From Clostridia bacterium (GTDB taxonomy: Bacteria; Bacillota; Clostridia; Christensenellales; UBA1242), in contig JAFYKU010000035.1 of assembly GCA_017537405.1 (NCBI GenBank), positions 1 to 7,392 on the forward strand: a DNA stretch of 7,392 nucleotides. The letters run 5' to 3'. This document shows positions 1 through 5,965 of this stretch, piece after piece (position 1 is the stretch's first letter; each line of letters opens with the position of its first letter). Below the pieces are notes generated by a model, which was not told the origin of the DNA, did no database searches, and saw only the letters and a program-made list of their open reading frames with translations. The translations under genes were made by a program, and so were the position numbers.

Positions 1-1436
1 CTTTGTTTTTGTTAATTGTTTTGTCGCCTTTGTTTTTGATTTTAATCATTTGCTCCAAAATTTTTATCCGCGGCACAGTTTTCTTTGTGCAAGTTCGTCC
101 GGGGCGCAATGGAAAAACTTTCAAAGTTTACAAGTTTCGCACTATGACGGAAAAAACTGATAAACAGGGAAACTTGTTGCCCGATGGAGAACGGATTACG
201 GAGTATGGAAAATTTTTACGCCGATTTAGTTTAGACGAATTGCCACAGTTAATTAACATTTTGCGCGGTGAAATGAGCTTTGTGGGGCCGCGTCCGTTTG
301 TAATGAGTGATGTGGTTTTTTGGACGGAAGAGCAGTTACAAACATATCGTGTGCGTCCGGGGTTAAGTGGTTTAGCTCAGGTATCGGGCGGGCGCAGTCG
401 CGTTGGTTGGGACAATGTTTTTGCGATGAACTTGACTTATCAACGCAAAGTTACATTTTGGCGTGATTTATTCATTGTCTTGAAAACGATATTTGTGGTA
501 ATCTTTCGTAGTGACAGTGCTGTGAGTGGTGCCGCACAAAGCCAACGCGAATATTTTTATGTTGATTACTTGTTAAAACATAACTATATTACTCCAGAGC
601 AATACCAAAAAGGTTTAGCGCGTGCGAAAGCTTTAATCGCGCAAAAAGGAACGGTGACTGCGTGTCCAGATTTAATACCACAGATGAAAGGAGATTTTAA
701 TGAGATGTCAGAATTAAAAAAATTACCACAACACATTGGTTTTATTATTGACGGCAACGGTCGTTGGGCACAAGCCAAAGGTCTACCGCGTACCAAAGGT
801 CACGAACAAGGCGTGAAAAATTTGGATGCGGTTATTAAGGAATGTTTTTATACTTACGGCATTCCGGTTGTTAGCATTTATGGTTTTTCAACAGAAAACT
901 GGAATCGTCCACAAGCTGAATTAAATTACTTATTTAAGTGCTTCACGAACTATTTAAAAGTGAATAGTTTTGTCAAAAAATATCCGCATGTGCGTTTGAA
1001 CATTATGGGTGACTATACAAAATTCCCTGCGGAGTTAGTCAAAAATGCGAACGAAGTCTTGGCAGCGACCAAAGATGAAACACAATTCATTTTGAATTTG
1101 GGTATTAATTACAGCGGGCAAGATGAAATTGTGCGTGCTGTAAATTTAATGCTGGCGGATGGTTTGGAACCAAATATTAACCGCGAAACCATGCAAAAGT
1201 ATTTATACACTGCGGGACAACCTTTATTAGATTTTGTTGTGCGCACCAGCGGTGAACAGCGTTTAAGTAATTTTATGCTCTGGCAAGTTTCGTATGCAGA
1301 ATTATATTTCCCTAAGGTTCATTGGCCAGCTTTTGAAAAACAAGATTTGCACCAAGCATTGTTGGAATTCCAAAGTCGTGACCGTCGTTTCGGTGCCATC
1401 ATTGAAGATAAAAATGACACGACAGGGGGAAACTAA
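1..1436 (+). CDS. PglC/WcaJ-type sugar transferase fused in frame to undecaprenyl diphosphate synthase (5' partial)
   Basis: The frame is open from the left edge (first full codon at 3) to TAA 1434-1436, so the true start is off the window. Visible residues 1-175 match the bacterial sugar transferase family (PF02397), which moves a phosphosugar from a UDP-sugar to undecaprenyl phosphate at the inner membrane face. The family signatures are the end of the N-terminal membrane helix (1-22), RPGRNGKTFKVYKFRTM (32-48), the SLDELPQL catalytic Asp-Glu pair (D78, E79), GEMSFVGPRP (89-98) and RVRPGLSGLAQVSGG (116-130). The 'RPG' and short acidic segment resemble PglC, but the N-terminus is needed to tell PglC from WcaJ. 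A tail with predicted helices (184-215) follows, then a complete UppS from residue 235, with no stop between. The layout at the junction suggests these may have been two genes (see findings). Family assignment of both halves is confident; a single fused protein is not. Confidence 0.85.
   Translation, partial: LFLLIVLSPLFLILIICSKIFIRGTVFFVQVRPGRNGKTFKVYKFRTMTEKTDKQGNLLPDGERITEYGKFLRRFSLDELPQLINILRGEMSFVGPRPFVMSDVVFWTEEQLQTYRVRPGLSGLAQVSGGRSRVGWDNVFAMNLTYQRKVTFWRDLFIVLKTIFVVIFRSDSAVSGAAQSQREYFYVDYLLKHNYITPEQYQKGLARAKALIAQKGTVTACPDLIPQMKGDFNEMSELKKLPQHIGFIIDGNGRWAQAKGLPRTKGHEQGVKNLDAVIKECFYTYGIPVVSIYGFSTENWNRPQAELNYLFKCFTNYLKVNSFVKKYPHVRLNIMGDYTKFPAELVKNANEVLAATKDETQFILNLGINYSGQDEIVRAVNLMLADGLEPNINRETMQKYLYTAGQPLLDFVVRTSGEQRLSNFMLWQVSYAELYFPKVHWPAFEKQDLHQALLEFQSRDRRFGAIIEDKNDTTGGN
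687..693 (+). promoter_or_regulatory. Ribosome binding site for uppS start at 705
   Basis: AAAGGAG lies 11 bases before ATG 705 and is the best Shine-Dalgarno match in the window. It lies inside the fused frame, so it would be needless if UppS were made only as part of the fusion. An alternative in-frame ATG at 684 overlaps the site, and ATG 700 is out of frame. Confidence 0.6.
705..1436 (+). CDS. uppS: UppS module: undecaprenyl diphosphate synthase, with its own start site
   Basis: This is the C-terminal part of the fused frame, listed separately because ATG 705 with an upstream ribosome binding site could start an independent 243-residue protein, a normal length for cis-prenyltransferases. 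UppS condenses farnesyl diphosphate with eight isopentenyl diphosphates to make C55-PP, the precursor of the peptidoglycan and polysaccharide lipid carrier. Motifs counted from M1: IIDGNGRWA (14-22), with D16 matching catalytic Asp26 of E. coli UppS; LPRTKGHEQG (27-36); YGFSTENWNRP (59-69); NLGINYSGQDEI (131-142); RTSGEQRLSNF (180-190), with the two Arg and the Ser that bind isopentenyl diphosphate; and AELYF (198-202), with the conserved acidic residue E199. All key residues are present. Unlike the common uppS-cdsA-dxr arrangement, this copy sits with polysaccharide and carrier-recycling genes. Family confidence is very high; whether it is also made as a free protein is open. Confidence 0.9.
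   Translation: MSELKKLPQHIGFIIDGNGRWAQAKGLPRTKGHEQGVKNLDAVIKECFYTYGIPVVSIYGFSTENWNRPQAELNYLFKCFTNYLKVNSFVKKYPHVRLNIMGDYTKFPAELVKNANEVLAATKDETQFILNLGINYSGQDEIVRAVNLMLADGLEPNINRETMQKYLYTAGQPLLDFVVRTSGEQRLSNFMLWQVSYAELYFPKVHWPAFEKQDLHQALLEFQSRDRRFGAIIEDKNDTTGGN
1424..1430 (+). promoter_or_regulatory. Probable ribosome binding site for the COG2426 gene
   Basis: AGGGGGA precedes ATG 1442 by 11 bases. It pairs with the 16S tail only if one G-U wobble is allowed. The uppS stop codon (1434-1436) falls between this site and the start, a layout that favours translational coupling. Confidence 0.45.
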
Positions 1437-1441
1437 ATCAC

Positions 1442-2092
1442 ATGGGTGAAATTTTGACCGCCATTTTTGGCAGCAATTCCGCGTTGGCTACCGTCTGTGT
1501 TGCAATGTTGCCGTTGTTAGAATTAAAGGGTGCCATTCCTTTGGGGGTGAGTGCGCAATTGTGGGGTGCTGCGGCATTGAACACATGGCAAGCTTTTGGT
1601 TGGGCATTGCTGGGCAGTTCTTTGGTGGTTCCAATTATTGCATTGTTGTTTACTCCGATTTATAACTGGTTAAAAACCAAAAAATTTTTTAAAACAATTT
1701 TGGATTTTATCGTTGGCGATGTCGCGAAACGCTCGGACGACATGAAAGCAGAAAATAAAAACAAAAGTGCGGGTCGCGTGTTGTGGTTAAAAATTGCTGC
1801 AATTTTCTTGTTCGTGGCTTTCCCTGTCCCGTTGACCGGGGTCTGGACGGGTACTTGTTTTGCTGTTTTATTAGGATTGAATTTCTGGGTAACTTGTGCC
1901 ACGGTCATTGCCGGCAATGCTGTTTGTGGCGTGATTGTAACTTTTGTGTGCCAAGTTTTTCCACAAATTACAGATATCTTATTTATCGTTTTTGTTGGTT
2001 TAATTTTGGTGGCAGTATTAGCCAAAGTTGTTTCACATATTATTAAAAAACGCCGCGCTACGCATGAAAGCAACACGACCGAGGCAAACTAA
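1442..2092 (+). CDS. COG2426 / Sm_multidrug_ex family membrane protein
   Basis: A 216-residue hydrophobic protein with the signatures of COG2426 (PF06695), annotated 'putative small multi-drug export protein' without firm functional proof. Visible motifs are PLLELKGAIPLG (24-35) and FPVPLTGVWTGT (127-138). They lie in two hydrophobic halves separated by a charged loop (about 77-113), with further membrane segments near 48-73, 140-172 and 176-199 and a basic C-terminus (KKRR, 202-205). The two motif-bearing halves suit re-entrant loops; PF06695 has been proposed as a remote relative of DedA/VTT proteins, some of which move undecaprenyl phosphate. The gene begins 5 bases after uppS and ends 4 bases before the PAP2 gene, so it is almost certainly cotranscribed with both. 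A carrier-transport role is inferred from that context; the drug-export label should not be taken literally. Family assignment is confident, function is not. Confidence 0.85.
   Translation: MGEILTAIFGSNSALATVCVAMLPLLELKGAIPLGVSAQLWGAAALNTWQAFGWALLGSSLVVPIIALLFTPIYNWLKTKKFFKTILDFIVGDVAKRSDDMKAENKNKSAGRVLWLKIAAIFLFVAFPVPLTGVWTGTCFAVLLGLNFWVTCATVIAGNAVCGVIVTFVCQVFPQITDILFIVFVGLILVAVLAKVVSHIIKKRRATHESNTTEAN
2081..2084 (+). promoter_or_regulatory. Weak ribosome binding site for the PAP2 gene
   Basis: GAGG lies 12 bases before ATG 2097, and the stop of the preceding gene (2090-2092) lies between them. The same SD-stop-ATG order occurs at the preceding junction. This supports 2097 as the start over ATG 2028 or 2064, which would overlap the upstream gene. 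Confidence 0.4.
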
Positions 2093-2096
2093 AATT

Positions 2097-2771
2097 ATGA
2101 CGAAACGATGGTGGCGTTGGTTTATTATCGCTTTAATACTCACAGCCGTGTTTGTGGCGTTTACGATTACTGTCAAATATGTTGGCACACAAAACATTGG
2201 TACGCAAACAATCGGGTGGGCGGCAATAAATTTTTGGTGGCGTGATTTAGTCGGCGTTCAAAATTTTTGGCAAATTACATCGCATATTTTTGCGGCAGTA
2301 ACTTTCATTGTTTTGGTTATGTTTTTAGTTTGGCAAGCCTTAGCATTATTACGCCGTAAAAGTTTTCGTGCGATGCCACATCATTGGTGGTTTTTCGATT
2401 TAACCTTAATCGCTTTAGCATTGTGTTATATCGTCTTTCAAATTATGGTAATTAATTTTCGCCCATTATTGATTGATGGTGTAGTAGAACTTTCTTATCC
2501 GTCTTCGCATGTTTTGTTATTGGCTACATTGTGGCCAGTCTTTATTCTTACTTTATCACGCGAAGTGAAAAATCGTACACGGTTGCGTGTCGCATCAATT
2601 ATTGGCGTTATTGTCATGGTAGTAGGTATTATTGCCAGAACACTAAGTGGCTATCATTGGTTGACCGATATTCTGGGCGGCATCTTGTTAGGAATCGTAC
2701 TCACTGCTTGGTACCAAACTTTAACAGTACGATATAACTTGTCAGTTAATCCAGAACCCGATAAAATATAA
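2097..2771 (+). CDS. PAP2-family membrane phosphatase, possible undecaprenyl-diphosphate phosphatase
   Basis: A 224-residue protein with about six membrane segments (roughly 7-27, 60-86, 97-120, 137-155, 164-183 and 190-210). It carries the PAP2 / type 2 phosphatidic acid phosphatase motifs: RP (122-123) from motif 1, PSSH (135-138) as motif 2, and ARTLSGYHWLTD (180-191) as motif 3 with R181, H187 and D191. The active site of this family faces outside. PgpB and BcrC members remove a phosphate from C55-PP, phosphatidylglycerol phosphate or related lipids. The usual Lys seven residues before the motif 1 Arg is Gln115 here. Start 2097 was chosen because an earlier start at 2028 runs back into the previous gene and adds a polar stretch; 2097 follows that gene by 4 bases. 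Neighbouring uppS makes C55-PP the favoured substrate, by inference only. It could instead act on another lipid phosphate. Confidence 0.85.
   Translation: MTKRWWRWFIIALILTAVFVAFTITVKYVGTQNIGTQTIGWAAINFWWRDLVGVQNFWQITSHIFAAVTFIVLVMFLVWQALALLRRKSFRAMPHHWWFFDLTLIALALCYIVFQIMVINFRPLLIDGVVELSYPSSHVLLLATLWPVFILTLSREVKNRTRLRVASIIGVIVMVVGIIARTLSGYHWLTDILGGILLGIVLTAWYQTLTVRYNLSVNPEPDKI
2739..2767 (+). promoter_or_regulatory. Candidate promoter for galE, predicted leaderless
   Basis: TTGTCA (2739-2744) and TAAAAT (2762-2767) each differ from the sigma-70 consensus by one base and are 17 bases apart. They lie in the last codons of the PAP2 gene. The expected transcription start, about 7 bases after the -10, falls at 2774-2775, on or next to the A of the galE ATG. 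No Shine-Dalgarno sequence is visible before that ATG. The call rests on sequence alone. Confidence 0.45.
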
Positions 2772-2774
2772 ACA

Positions 2775-3821
2775 ATGGAAAAGACAGAAGAAAAAATCAA
2801 TACATCAAAGGGAACTGTTTTAGTCACTGGCGGTGCGGGTTATATTGGCAGTCATACATGTGTTCAATTATTAGAACAAGGTTACCACATTGTTGTTGTG
2901 GATAATTTTGTCAATAGCTCACCTGTTAGTTTAGAACGCGTAACGCAAATTACGGGTCAAACTTTCCCGTGGTACCGCGTGGATTTGCGCAATCGTACAC
3001 AATTAGCCGAAGTTTTTGAGAAACATAAAATTGATTGGGTGATTCATTTTGCCGCTTTAAAGGCGGTGGGCGAAAGTGTCGCTAAGCCATTGAATTATTA
3101 TGAAAACAACTTAAATGCAACCTTATCATTGTTAATGGTTATGCAAGCACATCACTGTAATAAGATTGTTTTTTCATCAAGTGCAACTGTTTATGGTAAC
3201 CCGGAAACATTGCCTTTGACGGAAGATTGTGCTTTGCGTACGACTAACCCTTATGGGGCAACCAAGCTTATGATTGAAGATATGTTGCACGATATTTGCC
3301 ATGCCGATAAAGATTTTACCGCCGTTATCTTACGCTACTTTAACCCAGTTGGTGCTCATCCGTCTGGTTTAATTGGTGAAAACCCACAAGGTATTCCCAA
3401 CAATTTAACTCCTTATATCGCACAAGTACTAACCGGTAAATTGCCTTATTTACAAGTCTTTGGTAATGACTATGATACACCAGATGGCACCGGTGTTCGC
3501 GATTATATTCATGTCTGCGATTTAGCGCAAGGACATTTACAAGCGATTGCGAAAGTTCAAAAAAGTGGTGTTCATACTTTTAATTTAGGAACTGGTCATG
3601 GTTATAGTGTATTAGATGTTTTACATGCTTTTGAGCGTGCTGCCGGCCGCAAGATTCCTTATCAAATTAAACCACGCCGAGCTGGTGATATTGCTGCCTG
3701 TTATGCCGACCCGCAACGCGCTGCACAAGAATTGGATTGGCATGCACAGTATGACTTAGATGCTATGGCACGCGATTTATGGCGCTTCTATACCCAAAAT
3801 CCACATGGCTATGATGCCTAG
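2775..3821 (+). CDS. galE: UDP-glucose/UDP-GlcNAc 4-epimerase
   Basis: A 348-residue cytoplasmic short-chain dehydrogenase/reductase of the extended GalE type, which interconverts UDP-Glc and UDP-Gal through a 4-keto intermediate using bound NAD. Visible elements: NAD-binding TGGAGYIGSH (18-27), HFAALKAVGES (91-101), FSSSATVYG (133-141) with catalytic S136, and NPYGATK (158-164) with catalytic Y160 and K164. RYFNPVGAHPSG (187-198) and GTGVRDYIHVCDL (238-250) follow. The substrate gate position that is Tyr299 in E. coli GalE is C309 here (AACYADP, 307-313), as in human GALE, which suggests N-acetylated UDP-sugars are also accepted. About a dozen polar residues precede the Rossmann strand, slightly more than usual. 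The ATG follows the PAP2 stop by 3 bases but has no ribosome binding site, and a promoter-like sequence sits just upstream. It probably supplies UDP-Gal or UDP-GalNAc for surface glycans. Confidence 0.95.
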   Translation: MEKTEEKINTSKGTVLVTGGAGYIGSHTCVQLLEQGYHIVVVDNFVNSSPVSLERVTQITGQTFPWYRVDLRNRTQLAEVFEKHKIDWVIHFAALKAVGESVAKPLNYYENNLNATLSLLMVMQAHHCNKIVFSSSATVYGNPETLPLTEDCALRTTNPYGATKLMIEDMLHDICHADKDFTAVILRYFNPVGAHPSGLIGENPQGIPNNLTPYIAQVLTGKLPYLQVFGNDYDTPDGTGVRDYIHVCDLAQGHLQAIAKVQKSGVHTFNLGTGHGYSVLDVLHAFERAAGRKIPYQIKPRRAGDIAACYADPQRAAQELDWHAQYDLDAMARDLWRFYTQNPHGYDA

Positions 3822-3838
3822 TTTTTGTTTGTTGTAAG

Positions 3839-3868
3839 TTGACAAAAATTAATTTGCAATAATATACT
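3839..3868 (+). promoter_or_regulatory. Candidate promoter for the LtaS-like gene, predicted leaderless
   Basis: A perfect -35 TTGACA (3839-3844) is followed after 18 bases by a -10 TATACT (3863-3868), one mismatch from consensus. The expected transcription start, 6-8 bases downstream, coincides with the A of ATG 3875. There is no Shine-Dalgarno sequence between 3845 and 3874. An alternative -10, TAATAT (3860-3865), has a poorer match and a 15-base spacer. Confidence 0.6.
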
Positions 3869-3874
3869 TTTTGA

Positions 3875-5965
3875 ATGAAAGTCGAACTCCGCGACAAAAA
3901 TTATCTGCCGTTAGTGAAAAGCATGAGCTTTCTTTATATTCCGGCTGTTTTTGTTGTTACTACAGTTCTAATAGATATTTTATCCTTTTCTATAATGCAT
4001 TTTGCCTTCCCTCCGGCTTATATATTTAGTTTGACCATTGTTTTATTTATTGCCAGCTTAATTGCGCTTGTTCCTTATAAATGGTTGCAAACTGTGTTAT
4101 GCAGTTTGTTTCTGGGATTTCAAATTTTCACTTCAATTGCGGGAATTATTGCCGAGATTAAATGTATGGAAATCTTTTCTTTAGAAACGATACAAACGAT
4201 TGCTTTGGCAATTATTAATACTGGTTCGACCGTGTTGGATTTAAGGTTTATTATTCCGTTTGTTTTTTTGGTTACTGCGTACATTGCCGCCATAGTTTGT
4301 ATTATGTGGTTCTTCCGTTTACCAAAAGGTGCTAAGGTCAATCGCTTACGAACAATTTTGTGCGGCTTTTTGTTATATGTAAGTTTTTTCGGTTATACAA
4401 CGGCTTACGCGTGGCAGCCCAATTATCAACGCGGTAGCGATACTTATGTGGCGAATTTAAGCAACCAAAAATTTTTGTATGATACTTTTAGCAGTCGTGC
4501 CGCTGCGATGAAGACTTTTGGTAGTTACAGTTTTTATTTGGATAACTTACTGAGTTTGTGTGGTGCTAAAACCGAAGTAACTGATGTTTTGGAATTAGAA
4601 GTTAACCCGCAAATGACACCTAATACTTTTGCTTTGCCTGCTGACGAAGTTTTAGGGGAAGGTTACAATTTAATTACCATTCTAATGGAAACATTTGAAA
4701 GAACAGCTATCAATCCTATTACCACACCCAATTTATACGAATTTATGCAATCCAGTTGTGTCGAAGTCAACGGATATTACAGTTTTGAACGCACCTGTTT
4801 TAGTGATTACATCAGCCAAACGGGCATGCATGTGCTTGGGCAAGAATATTGGAGTAACTATGGCGATGTGCAAACCCCAAACTCATTAGCCAACATTTTT
4901 AACCGCAGTCAAGATTATGTTACAGCAGCTTTTCACAACACAGCTGGATTGGCTTATAATCGGAATACAATTTTCGAAGAAACATTAGGCTTCCAAAGCT
5001 TTAATAATTTTTATTCTTACGAAGCACCGCGTTACACGGAAAACTACGCACTTAATTCGGACGAACTATTGTTTCGTTGTAATTTAGAAAAAATTGCACC
5101 AACTGACCGTAACTTTTACAGTTATGTGATTAGTGCATCGACACACTGCGTTAATCCGGAACAACTTGATTATCGTGCCGCACACGAAAAAGAATTTGCT
5201 TACATTGAACAACCCGAAAACTGGGCACAGTTGACTGCGATGTTTCCCGTCTTGTTGGGTGATGATATGCAAGCGGAAATGACTGCCAATTATCTGGCCG
5301 GCACATACGACTTTGATTGTGGCTTTGGTGCGTTGTTGGATTACTTGAAAACCACCAAAGGCAAGGACGGAAAATATTTGATTGAAACTACGGCGATTGT
5401 GATGTTTGGTGACCATTATTCTTACACACAGCCAAATTTGATTCGCGCTGAAAACGAAAACCCACGCGCTTTGGCGGGTAATCGTTGCCCGTTGATAGTT
5501 TATAATCCACGCGCCAAAACGACTCATTCTGTTTATGGTAATATTACACAAGCACAAAACGCGTTGTTAGCTCAACCAGAACAATGTGGGATTGCCTTAA
5601 ATCGCTTCACATCAACGATGGATATTTATCCTACAATTTGCAGTTTGTTTGGGATTCAAACCGACCAACAATTAACTTACGGACGCAGCATCTTTGATAC
5701 GGATTTATCCATTGGTGTTGCTTATTTGACCGGTTACATTTGGGGCGCGGTCGGATATGATACGGAACACGATACATGGCAACTTTGGCGCACTTTAGAT
5801 TTTAAACACTATAACGGTGTGCATTTGAATGCGGCGCAGTTAGCGGAGATTACCCCGACGGTCAATCGTGTTTATGCTTCAATCTTTTTAAATAGCAAGT
5901 TGTATCAAACCAATGGCTTTAAAGATTTAGAGAAAGCTTATTATACTTTGGGTAAGTCTAATTGA
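3875..5965 (+). CDS. LtaS-like membrane sulfatase / phosphoglycerol transferase family protein
   Basis: A 696-residue protein with about five N-terminal membrane helices (roughly 18-40, 48-66, 70-92, 124-147 and 160-177) and a large extracytoplasmic sulfatase-fold domain (about 264-610), the layout of lipoteichoic acid synthase and related phosphoglycerol or phosphoethanolamine transferases. Metal and catalytic positions by motif: E272 in NLITILMETF (265-274), the probable nucleophile T307 in ERTCFSDYISQTG (305-317), FHNTAGLAYNR (353-363), H424 in SASTHC, and D513-H514 in IVMFGDHYS (508-516). In S. aureus LtaS the corresponding residues are Glu255, Thr300, Asp475 and His476. The Thr lies in a context less like LtaS itself (GKTSD), so the exact substrate (teichoic acid, glycolipid or glycan) cannot be named. 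ATG 3875 is used because a promoter-like sequence ends 6 bases before it; M17 is an alternative start without a ribosome binding site. The 3' end overlaps the convergent asparagine synthase gene. Confidence 0.85.
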   Translation: MKVELRDKNYLPLVKSMSFLYIPAVFVVTTVLIDILSFSIMHFAFPPAYIFSLTIVLFIASLIALVPYKWLQTVLCSLFLGFQIFTSIAGIIAEIKCMEIFSLETIQTIALAIINTGSTVLDLRFIIPFVFLVTAYIAAIVCIMWFFRLPKGAKVNRLRTILCGFLLYVSFFGYTTAYAWQPNYQRGSDTYVANLSNQKFLYDTFSSRAAAMKTFGSYSFYLDNLLSLCGAKTEVTDVLELEVNPQMTPNTFALPADEVLGEGYNLITILMETFERTAINPITTPNLYEFMQSSCVEVNGYYSFERTCFSDYISQTGMHVLGQEYWSNYGDVQTPNSLANIFNRSQDYVTAAFHNTAGLAYNRNTIFEETLGFQSFNNFYSYEAPRYTENYALNSDELLFRCNLEKIAPTDRNFYSYVISASTHCVNPEQLDYRAAHEKEFAYIEQPENWAQLTAMFPVLLGDDMQAEMTANYLAGTYDFDCGFGALLDYLKTTKGKDGKYLIETTAIVMFGDHYSYTQPNLIRAENENPRALAGNRCPLIVYNPRAKTTHSVYGNITQAQNALLAQPEQCGIALNRFTSTMDIYPTICSLFGIQTDQQLTYGRSIFDTDLSIGVAYLTGYIWGAVGYDTEHDTWQLWRTLDFKHYNGVHLNAAQLAEITPTVNRVYASIFLNSKLYQTNGFKDLEKAYYTLGKSN

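Noticed and set aside
640..650. Programmed -1 frameshift site at the A5 run
   Set aside because: In the reading frame it is CAA AAA GGA, which is not a canonical X-XXY-YYZ slippery heptamer, and no clear stimulating hairpin was seen. It is kept only as one option within the fusion finding.
1660..2076. 138-codon open frame on the minus strand
   Set aside because: It lies wholly opposite the COG2426 gene, has no recognisable domain and no start signals, and is a shadow of the membrane-protein coding sequence.
2028..2096. Upstream start (ATG 2028) for the PAP2 gene
   Set aside because: It overlaps the preceding gene by 65 bases and adds a polar, non-conserved N-terminus. ATG 2097 sits just before the first membrane helix with a weak ribosome binding site.
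3805..3835. Possible terminator after galE (GGC-TATGAT-GCC before a T-rich run)
   Set aside because: The stem is only three base pairs and the flanking bases do not pair; this is too weak for an intrinsic terminator.
5084..5557. 157-codon open frame on the minus strand
   Set aside because: It lies opposite the sulfatase domain of the LtaS-like gene, where the plus strand carries conserved catalytic motifs; the minus frame shows no known family.
5930..5955. Possible bidirectional terminator between the convergent genes (AAAG...CTTT)
   Set aside because: The stem is four AT-rich pairs without a proper T-run, so it is not credible.
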